A DNA stretch of 64,000 nucleotides, from contig OX326959.1 of the NCBI GenBank assembly GCA_946800325.1, forward strand, positions 18,816,862 through 18,880,861. Reading direction: 5' to 3'. Below are positions 1 to 11,280 of this stretch, one piece after another (position 1 is the stretch's first letter; every line of letters starts with the position of its first letter). Under the pieces are notes generated by a model, which saw nothing but the letters and a program-made list of their open reading frames with translations, was not told where the DNA came from and ran no database searches. This DNA comes from Luzula sylvatica. Its lineage: Eukaryota; Streptophyta; Magnoliopsida; Poales; Juncaceae. The position numbers were made by a program, and so were the translations under genes.

Positions 1-373
1 CTTTTACTACATAACTTTTCACCAAATTTCACAAACACCAAGAAAGTTTGTTTTTCTATTCAAAACAAGATTTTATTTCTTTGAGGAGTTCAAATAACGT
101 GTTTCTAGATCATTTGTATCGTATCTTTTAGTACATAACTTTTCACCAAATTTCACAAACACTAAGAAAGTTTGTTTTTCGATTTCAAAACCAGATTTTA
201 ACGCTTTGAGGAGTTCAAATAACGTGTTTTTAGATCATTTGTATCGTATCTTTTAGTACATAACTTTTCACCAAATTTCACAAACACTAAGAAAGTTTGT
301 TTTTCTATTCAAAACTAGATTTTAACGCTTTGAGGAGTTCAAATAACGTGTTTTTAGATCATTTGTATCGTAT

Positions 374-497
374 CTTTTAGTACATAACTTTTCACCAAAT
401 TTCACAAACACTAAGAAAGTTTGTTTTTCGATTCAAAACAAGATTTTAACGCTTTGAGGAGTTCAAATAACGTGTTTTTAGATCATTTGTATCGTAT
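374..497 (+). repeat. Representative satellite monomer (type 4, near consensus)
   Basis: This 124-bp copy is close to the consensus and serves as the coordinate reference. Monomer positions 1-10 read CTTTTAGTAC (CTTTTACTAC in most types). Positions 16-35 hold the imperfect direct repeat TTTCACCAAA / TTTCACAAAC. Positions 31-51 hold a short dyad. Positions 51-60 read TTTTTCGATT, 71-80 TTTTAACGCT, 81-90 TTGAGGAGTT, 91-100 CAAATAACGT and 101-110 GTTTTTAGAT. The end forms a GTATC-GTATC direct repeat across the monomer junction. CpG sites lie at positions 56, 77, 98 and 120. The starting base is my convention; a tandem array has no natural start. Confidence 0.95.
404..424. other. Dyad in each monomer (ACAAAC...GTTTGT)
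   Basis: Six-base perfect inverted arms (404-409 and 419-424) flank a nine-base loop, at monomer positions 31-51. The motif recurs in most monomers. Its right arm is changed in specific types: GTTTGT becomes TTTTGT in types 10, 17 and 19, GTTTAT in 13, GTTTCT in 16 and GATTGT in 22. Short dyads occur in many centromeric satellites, but no protein is assigned here. A weaker pair, CAAAT at 464-468 and ATTTG at 485-489, lies later in the monomer. Confidence 0.6.
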
Positions 498-3400
498 CTT
501 TTACTACATAACTTTTCACCAAATTTCACAAACACCAAGAAAGTTTGTTTTTCTATTCAAAACAAGATTTTAACGCTTTGAGGTGTTCAAATAACATGTT
601 TTTAGATCATTTGTATCGTATCTTTTACTACATAACTTTTCACCAAATTTCACAAACACTAAGAAAGTTTGTTTTTCGATTCAATACAAGATTTTGACGC
701 TTTGAGGAGTTGAAATAACGTGTTTTTAGATCATTTATATCGTATCTTTTACTACATAACTTTTCACCAAATTTCACAAACACTAAGAAAGTTTGTTTTT
801 CGATTCAATACAAGATTTTGACGCTTTGAGGAGTTGAAATAACGTGTTTTTAGATCATTTATATCGTATCTTTTTCTACATAAATTTTCACCAAATTTCA
901 CAAACACCAAGAAAGTTTGTTTTTCTATTCAAAACAAGATTTTAACGCTTTGAGGTGTTCAAATAACATGTTTTTAGATCATTTGTATCGTATCTTTTAG
1001 TACATAACTTTTCACCAAATTTCACAAACACTAAGAAAGTTTGTTTTTCGATTCAAAACAAGATTTTAACACTTTGAGGAGTTCAAATAACGTGTTTCTA
1101 GATCATTTGTATCGTATCTTTTACTACATAACTTTTCACCAAATTTCACAAACACTAAGAAAGTTTGTTTTTCGATTCAAAACAAGATTTTAGCACTTTG
1201 AGCAGTTCAAATAACGTGTTTCTAGATCATTTGTATCGTATCTTTTACTACATCACTTTTCACCAAATTTCACAAACACTAAGAAATTTTGTTTTTCGAT
1301 TCAAAACAAGATTTTAACGATTTGAGGAGTTCAAATAACGTGTTTCTAGATCATTTGTATCGTATCCTTTACTACATAACTTTTCACCAAATTTCACAAA
1401 CACTAAGAAAGTTTGTTTTTCGATTCAAAACAAGATTTTAATGCTTTGAGGAGTTCAAATAACGTGTTTCTAGATCATTTGTATCGTATCTTTTACTACA
1501 TAACTTTTCACCGAATTTCACGAACACTAAGAAAGTTTGTTTTTCGATTCAAAACAAGATTTTAACACACTGAGGAGTTCAAATAACGTGTTTTTAGATC
1601 ATTTGTATCGTATCTTTTACTACATAACTTTTCACCAAATTTCACAAACACCAAGAAAGTTTGTTTTTCTATTCAAAACAAGATTTTATTTCTTTGAGGA
1701 GTTCAAATAACGTGTTTCTAGATCATTTGTATCGTATCTTTTAGTACATAACTTTTCACCAAATTTCACAAACACTAAGAAAGTTTGTTTTTCGATTTCA
1801 AAACCAGATTTTAACGCTTTGAGGAGTTCAAATAACGTGTTTTTAGATCATTTGTATCGTATCTTTTAGTACATAACTTTTCACCAAATTTCACAAACAC
1901 TAAGAAAGTTTATTTTTCGATTAAAAACAAGATTTTAACGCTTTGAGGAGTTCAAATAACGTGTTTTTGATCATTTGTATCGTATCTTTTAGTACATAAC
2001 TTTTCACCAAATTTCACAAACATTAAGAAAGTTTGTTTTTCGATTAAAAACAAGATTTTAACGCTTTGAGGAGTTCAAATAACGTGTTTTTGATCATTTG
2101 TATCGTATGTTGTACTACATAACTTTTCGCCAAATTTCACAAACACTAAGAAAGTTTGTTTTTCGATTCAAAACAAGATTTTAATGCTTTGAGGAGTTCA
2201 AATAACGTGTTTCTAGATCATTTGTATCGTATCTTTTACTACATAACTTTTCACCAAATTTCACAAACACTAAGAAAGTTTGTTTTTCGATTCAATACAA
2301 GATTTTGACGATTTGAGGAGTTGAAATAACGTGTTTTTAGATCATTTATATCGTATCTTTTACTACATAACTTTTCACCAAATTTCACAAACACCAAGAA
2401 AGTTTGTTTTTCTATTCAAAACAAGATTTTAACGCTTTGAGGTGTTCAAATAACATGTTTTTAGATCATTTGTATCGTATCTTTTAGTACATAACTTTTC
2501 ACCAAATTTCACAAACACTAAGAAAGTTTGTTTTTCTATTCAAAACTAGATTTTAACGCTTTGAGGAGTTCAAATAACGTGTTTTTAGATCATTTGTATC
2601 GTATCTTTTAGTACATAACTTTTCACCAAATTTCACAAACACTAAGAAAGTTTGTTTTTCGATTCAAAACAAGATTTTAACGCTTTGAGGAGTTCAAATA
2701 ACGTGTTTTTAGATCATTTGTATCGTATCTTTTACTACATAACTTTTCACCAAATTTCACAAACACCAAGAAAGTTTGTTTTTCTATTCAAAACAAGATT
2801 TTAACGCTTTGAGGTGTTCAAATAACATGTTTTTAGATCATTTGTATCGTATCTTTTACTACATAACTTTTCACCAAATTTCACAAACACTAAGAAAGTT
2901 TGTTTTTCGATTCAAAACAAGATTTTAATGCTTTGAGGAGTTCAAATAACGTGTTTCTAGATCATTTGTATCGTATCTTTTACTACATAACTTTTCACCA
3001 AATTTCACAAACACTAAGAAAGTTTGTTTTTCGATTCAATACAAGATTTTGACGCTTTGAGGAGTTGAAATAACGTGTTTTTAGATCATTTATATCGTAT
3101 CTTTTACTACATAAATTTTCACCAAATTTCACAAACACCAAGAAAGTTTGTTTTTCTATTCAAAACAAGATTTTAACGCTTTGAGGTGTTCAAATAACAT
3201 GTTTTTAGATCATTTGTATCGTATCTTTTAGTACATAACTTTTCACCAAATTTCAAAAACACTAAGAAAGTTTGTTTTTCGATTCAAAACAAGATTTTAA
3301 CACTTTTAGGAGTTCAAATAACGTGTTTCTAGATCATTTGTATCGTATCTTTTACTACATAACTTTTCACCAAATTTCACAAACACTAAGAAAGTTTGTT

Positions 3401-3968
3401 TTTCGATTCAAAACAAGATTTTAACACTTTGAGCAGTTCAAATAACGTGTTTCTAGATCATTTGTATCGTATCTTTTACTACATCACTTTTCACCAAATT
3501 TCACAAACACTAAGAAAGTTTCTTTTTCGATTCAAAACATGATTTTAACGCTTTGAGGTGTTCAAATAACATGTTTGTAGATCATTTGTATCGTATCTTT
3601 TAGTACACAACTTTTCACCAAATTTCACAAACACTAAGAAATTTTGTTTTTCGATTCAAAACAAGATTTTAACGATTTGAGGAGTTCAAATAACGTGTTT
3701 CTAGATCATTTGTATCGTATCTTTTACTACATCACTTTTCACCAAATTTCACAAACACTAAGAAAGTTTGTTTTTCGATTCAAAACAAGATTTTAATGCT
3801 TTGAGGAGTTCAAATAACGTGTTTCTAGATCATTTGTATCGTATCTTTTACTACATAACTTTTCACCAAATTTCACAAACACTAAGAAAGTTTGTTTTTC
3901 GATTCAAAACAAGATTTTAACACACTGAGGAGTTCAAATAACGTGTTTTTAGATCATTTGTATCGTAT

Positions 3969-6900
3969 CTTTTACTACATAACTTTTCACCAAATTTCAC
4001 AAACACTAAGAAAGTTTGTTTTTCGATTCAATACAAGATTTTAACGCTTTGAGGAGTTCAAATAACGTGTTTCTAAATCATTTGTATCGTATCTTGTACT
4101 ACATAACTTTTCACCAAATTTCACAAACACTAAGAAAGTTTGTTTTTCGATTTCAAAACAAGATTTTAACGCTTTGAGGAGTTCAAATAACGTGTTTTTA
4201 GATCATTTGTATCGTATCCTTTAGTACATAACTTTTCACCAAATTTCACAAACACTAAGAAAGTTTGTTTTTCGATTAAAAACAAGATTTTAACGCTTTG
4301 AGGAGTTCAAATAACGTGTTTTTGATCATTTGTATCGTATCTTTTACTTCATAACTTTTCGCCAAATTTCACAAACACCAAGAAAGATTGTTTTTCGATT
4401 CAAAACAAGATTTTGACGCTTTGAGGAGTCCAAATAACGTGTTTTTAGATCATTTATATCGTATCTTTTACTACATAACTTTTCACCAAATTTCACAAAC
4501 ACCAAGAAAGTTTGTTTTTCTATTCAAAACAAGATTTTAACGCTTTGAGGTGTTCAAATAACATGTTTTTAGATCATTTGTATCGTATCTTTTAGTACAT
4601 AACTTTTCACCAAATTTCACAAACACTAAGAAAGTTTGTTTTTCGATTCAAAACAAGATTTTAACGCTTTGAGGAGTTCAAATAACGTGTTTTTAGATCA
4701 TTTATATCGTATCTTTTACTACATAACTTTTCACCAAATTTCACAAACACCAAGAAAGTTTGTTTTTCTATTCAAAACAAGATTTTAACGCTTTGAGGTG
4801 TTCAAATAACATGTTTTTAGATCATTTGTATCGTATCTTTTAGTACATAACTTTTCACCAAATTTCACAAACACTAAGAAAGTTTGTTTTTCTATTCAAA
4901 ACTAGATTTTAACGCTTTGAGGAGTTCAAATAACGTGTTTTTAGATCATTTGTATCGTATCTTTTAGTACATAACTTTTCACCAAATTTCACAAACACTA
5001 AGAAAGTTTGTTTTTCGATTCAAAACAAGATTTTAACGCTTTGAGGAGTTCAAATAACGTGTTTTTAGATCATTTGTATCGTATCTTTTACTACATAACT
5101 TTTCACCAAATTTCACAAACACCAAGAAAGTTTGTTTTTCTATTCAAAACAAGATTTTAACGCTTTGAGGTGTTCAAATAACATGTTTTTAGATCATTTG
5201 TATCGTATCTTTTACTACATAACTTTTCACCAAATTTCACAAACACCAAGAAAGTTTGTTTTTCTATTCAAAACAAGATTTTATTTCTTTGAGGAGTTCA
5301 AATAACGTGTTTCTAGATCATTTGTATCGTATCTTTTAGTACATAACTTTTCACCAAATTTCACAAACACTAAGAAAGTTTGTTTTTCGATTTCAAAACC
5401 AGATTTTAACGCTTTGAGGAGTTCAAATAACGTGTTTTTAGATCATTTGTATCGTATCTTTCAGTACATAACTTTTCACCAAATTTCACAAACACTAAGA
5501 AAGTTTATTTTTCGATTAAAAACAAGATTTTAACGCTTTGAGGAGTTCAAATAACGTGTTTTTGATCATTTGTATCGTATCTTTTAGTACATAACTTTTC
5601 ACCAAATTTCACAAACATTAAGAAATTTTTTTTCGATTAAAAACAAGATTTTAACGCTTTGAGGAGTTCAAATAACGTGTTTTTGATCATTTGTATCGTA
5701 TGTTTTACTACATAACTTTTCGCCAAATTTCACAAATACTAAGAAAGTTTGTTTTTCGATTCAAAACAAGATTTTAATGCTTTGAGGAGTTCAAATAACG
5801 TGTTTCTAGATCATTTGTATTGTATCTTTTACCACATAACTTTTCACCAAATTTCACAAACACTAAGAAAGTTTGTTTTTCGATTCAATACATGATTTTG
5901 ACGCTTTGAGGAGTTGAAATAACGTGTTTTTAGATCATTTATATCGTATCTTTTACTACATAACTTTTCACCAAATTTCACAAGCACCAAGAAAGTTTGT
6001 TTTTCTATTCAAAACAAGATTTTAACGCTTTGAGGTGTTCAAATAACATGTTTTTAGATCATTTGTATCGTATCTTTTAGTACATAACTTTTCACCAAAT
6101 TTCACAAACACTAAGAAAGTTTGTTTTTCTATTCAAAACTAGATTTTAACGCTTTGAGGAGTTCAAATAACGTGTTTTTAGATCATTTGTATCGTATCTT
6201 TTAGTACATAACTTTTCACCAAATTTCACAAACACTAAGAAAGTTTGTTTTTCGATTCAAAACAAGATTTTAACGCTTTGAGGAGTTCAAATAACGTGTT
6301 TTTAGATCATTTGTATCGTATCTTTTACTACATAACTTTTCACCAAATTTCACAAACACCAAGAAAGTTTGTTTTTCTATTCAAAACAAGATTTTAACGC
6401 TTTGAGGTGTTCAAATAACATATTTTTAGATCATTTGTATCGTATCTTTTACTACATAACTTTTCACCAAATTTCACAAACACTAAGAAAGTTTGTTTTT
6501 CGATTCAAAACAAGATTTTAATGCTTTGAGGAGTTCAAATAACGTGTTTCTAGATCATTTGTATCGTATCTTTTACTACATAACTTTTCACCAAATTTCA
6601 CAAACACTAAGAAAGTTTGTTTTTCGATTCAATACAAGATTTTGACGCTTTGAGGAGTTGAAATAACGTGTTTTTAGATCATTTATATCGTATCTTTTAC
6701 TACATAAATTTTCACCAAATTTCACAAACACCAAGAAAGTTTGTTTTTCTATTCAAAACAAGATTTTAACGCTTTGAGGTGTTCAAATAACATGTTTTTA
6801 GATTATTTGTATCGTATCTTTTAGTACATAACTTTTCACCAAATTTCAAAAACACTAAGAAAGTTTGTTTTTCGATTCAAAACAAGATTTTAACACTTTT

Positions 6901-7561
6901 AGGAGTTCAAATAACGTGTTTCTAGATCATTTGTATCGTATCTTTTACTACATAACTTTTCACCAAATTTCACAAACACTAAGAAAGTTTGTTTTTCGAT
7001 TCAAAACAAGATTTTAACACTTTGAGCAGTTCAAATAACGTGTTTCTAGATCATTTGTATCGTATCTTTTACTACATCACTTTTCACCAAATTTCACAAA
7101 CACTAAGAAAGTTTCTTTTTCGATTCAAAACATGATTTTAACGCTTTGAGGTGTTCAAATAACATGTTTGTAGATCATTTGTATCGTATCTTTTAGTACA
7201 CAACTTTTCACCAAATTTCACAAACACTAAGAAATTTTGTTTTTCGATTCAAAACAAGATTTTAACGATTTGAGGAGTTCAAATAACGTGTTTCTAGATC
7301 ATTTGTATCGTATCTTTTACTACATAACTTTTCACCAAATTTCACAAACACTAAGAAAGTTTGTTTTTCGATTCAAAACAAGATTTTAATGCTTTGAGGA
7401 GTTCAAATAACGTGTTTCTAGATCATTTGTATCGTATCTTTTACTACATAACTTTTCACCAAATTTCACAAACACTAAGAAAGTTTGTTTTTCGATTCAA
7501 AACAAGATTTTAACACACTGAGGAGTTCAAATAACGTGTTTTTAGATCATTTGTATCGTAT
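3969..7561. repeat. HOR unit 2 (29 monomers, rearranged)
   Basis: Order: hybrid 1/19-20-21-22-5 | hybrid 4/6-5-3-4-5 | 1-2-13-14-15-6b-5-3-4-5-11b-6-7 | 8b-9-16-17-11b-12b. The hybrid at 3969-4092 replaces the three monomers 1-18-19 of copy 2 (a 248-bp loss). Five monomers at 4589-5208 occupy the place of 8-9-10-11-12 in copies 2 and 3. Type 14 at 5581-5701 has lost two bases (AAATTTTTTTTCG). Subtype 6b at 5826 carries TACCAC and AATACATG. Confidence 0.9.
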
Positions 7562-10500
7562 CTTTTACTACATAACTTTTCACCAAATTTCACAAACACC
7601 AAGAAAGTTTGTTTTTCTATTCAAAACAAGATTTTATTTCTTTGAGGAGTTCAAATAACGTGTTTCTAGATCATTTGTATCGTATCTTTTACTACATAAA
7701 TTTTCACCAAATTTCACAAACACTAAGAAAGTTTGTTTTTCGATTCAAAACATGATTTTAACGCTTTGAGCAGTTCAAATAACGTGTTTCTAGATCATTT
7801 GTATCGTATCTTTTACTACATAACTTTTCACCAAATTTCACAAACACTAAGAAATTTTGTTTTTCGATTCAAAACAAGATTTTAACGCTTTGAGGAGTTC
7901 AAATAACGTGTTTCAAGATCATTTGTATCGTATCTTGTACTACATAACTTTTCACCAAATTTCACAAACACTAAGAAAGTTTGTTTTTCGATTTCAAAAC
8001 AAGATTTTAACGCTTTGAGGAGTTCAAATAACTTGTTTTTAGATCATTTGTATCGTATCCTTTAGTACATAACTTTTCACCAAATTTCACAAACACTAAG
8101 AAAGTTTGTTTTTCGATTAAAAACAAGATTTTAACGCTTTGAGGAGTTCAAATAACGTGTTTTTGATCATTTGTATCGTATCTTTTACTTCATAACTTTT
8201 CGCCAAATTTCACAAACACCAAGAAAGATTGTTTTTCGATTCAAAACAAGATTTTGACGCTTTGAGGAGTCCAAATAACGTGTTTTTAGATCATTTATAT
8301 CGTATCTTTTACTACATAACTTTTCACCAAATTTCACAAACACCAAGAAAGTTTGTTTTTCTAATCAAAACAAGATTTTAACGCTTTGAGGTGTTCAAAT
8401 AACATGTTTTTAGATCATTTGTATCGTATCTTTTAGTACATAACTTTTCACCAAATTTCACAAACACTAAGAAAGTTTGTTTTTCGATTCAAAACAAGAT
8501 TTTAACACTTTGAGGAGTTCAAATAACGTGTTTCTAGATCATTTGTATCGTATCTTTTACTACATAACTTTTCACCAAATTTCACAAACACTAAGAAAGT
8601 TTGTTTTTCGATTCAAAACAAGATTTTAACACTTTGAGCAGTTCAAATAACGTGTTTCTAGATCATTTGTATCGTATCTTTTACTACATCACTTTTCACC
8701 AAATTTCACAAACACTAAGAAAGTTTCTTTTTCGATTCAAAACATGATTTTAACGCTTTGAGGTGTTCAAATAACATGTTTGTAGATCATTTGTATCGTA
8801 TCTTTTAGTACACAACTTTTCACCAAATTTCACAAACACTAAGAAATTTTGTTTTTCGATTCAAAACAAGATTTTAACGATTTGAGGAGTTCAAATAACG
8901 TGTTTCTAGATCATTTGTATCGTATCTTTTACTACATAACTTTTCACCAAATTTCACAAACACTAAGAAAGTTTGTTTTTCGATTCAAAACAAGATTTTA
9001 ATGCTTTGAGGAGTTCAAATAACGTGTTTCTAGATCATTTGTATCGTATCTTTTACTACATAACTTTTCACCGAATTTCACAAACACTAAGAAAGTTTGT
9101 TTTTCGATTCAAAACAAGATTTTAACACACTGAGGAGTTCAAATAACGTGTTTTTAGATCATTTGTATCGTATCTTTTACTACATAACTTTTCACCAAAT
9201 TTCACAAACACCAAGAAAGTTTGTTTTTCTATTCAAAACAAGATTTTATTTCTTTGAGGAGTTCAAATAACGTGTTTCTAGATCATTTGTATCGTATCTT
9301 TTAGTACATAACTTTTCACCAAATTTCACAAACACTAAGAAAGTTTGTTTTTCGATTTCAAAACCAGATTTTAACGCTTTGAGGAGTTCAAATAACGTGT
9401 TTTTAGATCATTTGTATCGTATCTTTTAGTACATAACTTTTCACCAAATTTCACAAACACTAAGAAAGTTTATTTTTCGATTAAAAACAAGATTTTAACG
9501 CTTTGAGGAGTTCAAATAACGTGTTTTTGATCATTTGTATCGTATCTTTTAGTACATAACTTTTCACCAAATTTCACAAACATTAAGAAAGTTTGTTTTT
9601 CGATTAAAAACAAGATTTTAACGCTTTGAGGAGTTCAAATAACGTGTTTTTGATCATTTGTATCGTATGTTTTACTACATAACTTTTCGCCAAATTTCAC
9701 AAACACTAAGAAAGTTTGTTTTTCGATTCAAAACAAGATTTTAATGCTTTGAGGAGTTCAAATAACGTGTTTCTAGATCATTTGTATCGTATCTTTTACT
9801 ACATAACTTTTCACCAAATTTCACAAACACTAAGAAAGTTTGTTTTTCGATTCAATACAAGATTTTGACGCTTTGAGGAGTTGAAATAACGTGTTTTTAG
9901 ATCATTTATATCGTATCTTTTACTACATAACTTTTCACCAAATTTCACAAACACCAAGAAAGTTTGTTTTTCTATTCAAAACAAGATTTTAACGCTTTGA
10001 GGTGTTCAAATAACATGTTTTTAGATCATTTGTATCGTATCTTTTAGTACATAACTTTTCACCAAATTTCACAAACACTAAGAAAGTTTGTTTTTCTATT
10101 CAAAACTAGATTTTAACGCTTTGAGGAGTTCAAATAACGTGTTTTTAGATCATTTGTATCGTATCTTTTAGTACATAACTTTTCACCAAATTTCACAAAC
10201 ACTAAGAAAGTTTGTTTTTCGATTCAAAACAAGATTTTAACGCTTTGAGGAGTTCAAATAACGTGTTTTTAGATCATTTGTATCGTATCTTTTACTACAT
10301 AACTTTTCACCAAATTTCACAAACACCAAGAAAGTTTGTTTTTCTATTCAAAACAAGATTTTAACGATTTGAGGTGTTCAAATAACATGTTTTTAGATCA
10401 TTTGTATCGTATCTTTTACTACATAACTTTTCACCAAATTTCACAAACACTAAGAAAGTTTGTTTTTCGATTCAAAACAAGATTTTAATGCTTTGAGGAG

Positions 10501-10660
10501 TTCAAATAACGTGTTTCTAGATCATTTGTATCGTATCTTTTACTACATAACTTTTCACCAAATTTCACAAACACTAAGAATGTTTGTTTTTCGATTCAAA
10601 ACAAGATTTTAACACACTGAGGAGTTCAAATAACGTGTTTTTAGATCATTTGTATCGTAT
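7562..10660. repeat. HOR unit 3 (25 monomers)
   Basis: Order: 1-18-19-20-21-22-5 | 8-9-16-17-11b-12 | 1-2-13-14-15-6-5-3-4-5-11b | 12b. This is the standard unit with monomers 6-7-8-9-16-17-11b missing near its end (11b at 10413 runs straight into 12b at 10537). The 12b copy carries AAGAATGTTTG near 10577, a mark shared with copy 2 near 21238. Type 20 (7934-8058) has AACTTG for AACGTG. Confidence 0.9.
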
Positions 10661-11280
10661 CTTTTACTACATAACTTTTCACCAAATTTCACAAACACCA
10701 AGAAAGTTTGTTTTTCTATTCAAAACAAGATTTTATTTCTTTGAGGAGTTCAAATAACGTGTTTCTAGATCATTTGTATCGTATCTTTTACTACATAAAT
10801 TTTCACCAAATTTCACAAACACTAAGAAAGTTTGTTTTTCGATTCAAAACATGATTTTAACGCTTTGAGCAGTTCAATTAACGTGTTTCTAGATCATTTG
10901 TATCGTATCTTTTACTACATAACTTTTCACCAAATTTCACAAACACTAAGAAATTTTGTTTTTCAATTCAAAACAAGATTTTAACGATTTGAGGAGTTCA
11001 AATAACGTGTTTCTAGATCATTTGTATCGTATCCTTTACTACATAACTTTTCACCAAATTTCACAAACACTAAGAAAGTTTGTTTTTCGATTCAAAACAA
11101 GATTTTAATGCTTTGAGGAGTTCAAATAACGTGTTTCTAGATCATTTGTATCGTATCTTTTACTACATAACTTTTCACCGAATTTCACAAACACTAAGAA
11201 AGTTTGTTTTTCGATTCAAAACAAGATTTTAACACACTGAGGAGTTCAAATAACGTGTTTTTAGATCATTTGTATCGTAT
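10661..11280. repeat. Five-monomer module 1-18-10b-11-12 (620 bp)
   Basis: This short module closes super-repeat copy 1 and recurs at 21322-21941, 58513-59132 and 62108-62727. Its third monomer (10909-11032) starts like type 19 (ATAAC, AAATTTTG) but ends like type 10 (AACGATTTGAGG), so I call it 10b. In the two super-repeat copies it also has TTCAATTC for TTCGATTC. It looks like the product of an exchange between a 19 and a 10 monomer. Confidence 0.88.

Larger units (their letters stand above)
1..3968. repeat. HOR unit 1 (32 monomers, alternative front module)
   Basis: Order: 1-2-3-4-5-6-6-7-8-9-10-11-12 | 1-2-13-14-15-6-5-3-4-5-11b-6-7 | 8b-9-16-17-11b-12b. The first 13 monomers replace the 1-18-19-20-21-22-5-8-9-16-17-11b-12 half of the standard unit and hold a tandem pair of type 6 (622-869). 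Subtype 8b (3225-3348) carries TTTCAAAAAC and CTTTTAGG. Type 11b at 3721 has ATCAC where its counterparts have ATAAC, perhaps by local conversion from the 16 or 10 family. Confidence 0.9.
1..11280. repeat. Super-repeat copy 1 (91 monomers, 11,280 bp)
   Basis: The sequence from position 1 recurs from 11281 in the same order, including private marks such as CCGAATTTCACGAACAC (from 1511 and 12791), GTTGTACTAC (2109 and 13389) and CTTTTTCTAC (870 and 12150). Over 1-3968 versus 11281-15248 I noticed three base differences, near 2311, 3150 and 3733. Relative to copy 2 this copy has a two-monomer fusion at 3969-4092 and a swapped five-monomer block at 4589-5208. It keeps five monomers (6198-6817) and two monomers (8926-9173) that copy 2 lacks. 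Confidence 0.92.

Noticed and set aside
404..430. Intrinsic transcription terminator (dyad followed by T run)
   Set aside because: The stem is six A/T-rich base pairs with a nine-base loop, present in hundreds of copies with no gene upstream, so it is a property of the satellite.
424..445. CENP-B box in TTTCGATTCAAAACAAG
   Set aside because: It shares TTCG-N4-A with the box, but the essential CGGG half is absent (ACAA in its place), so the match is partial and likely chance.
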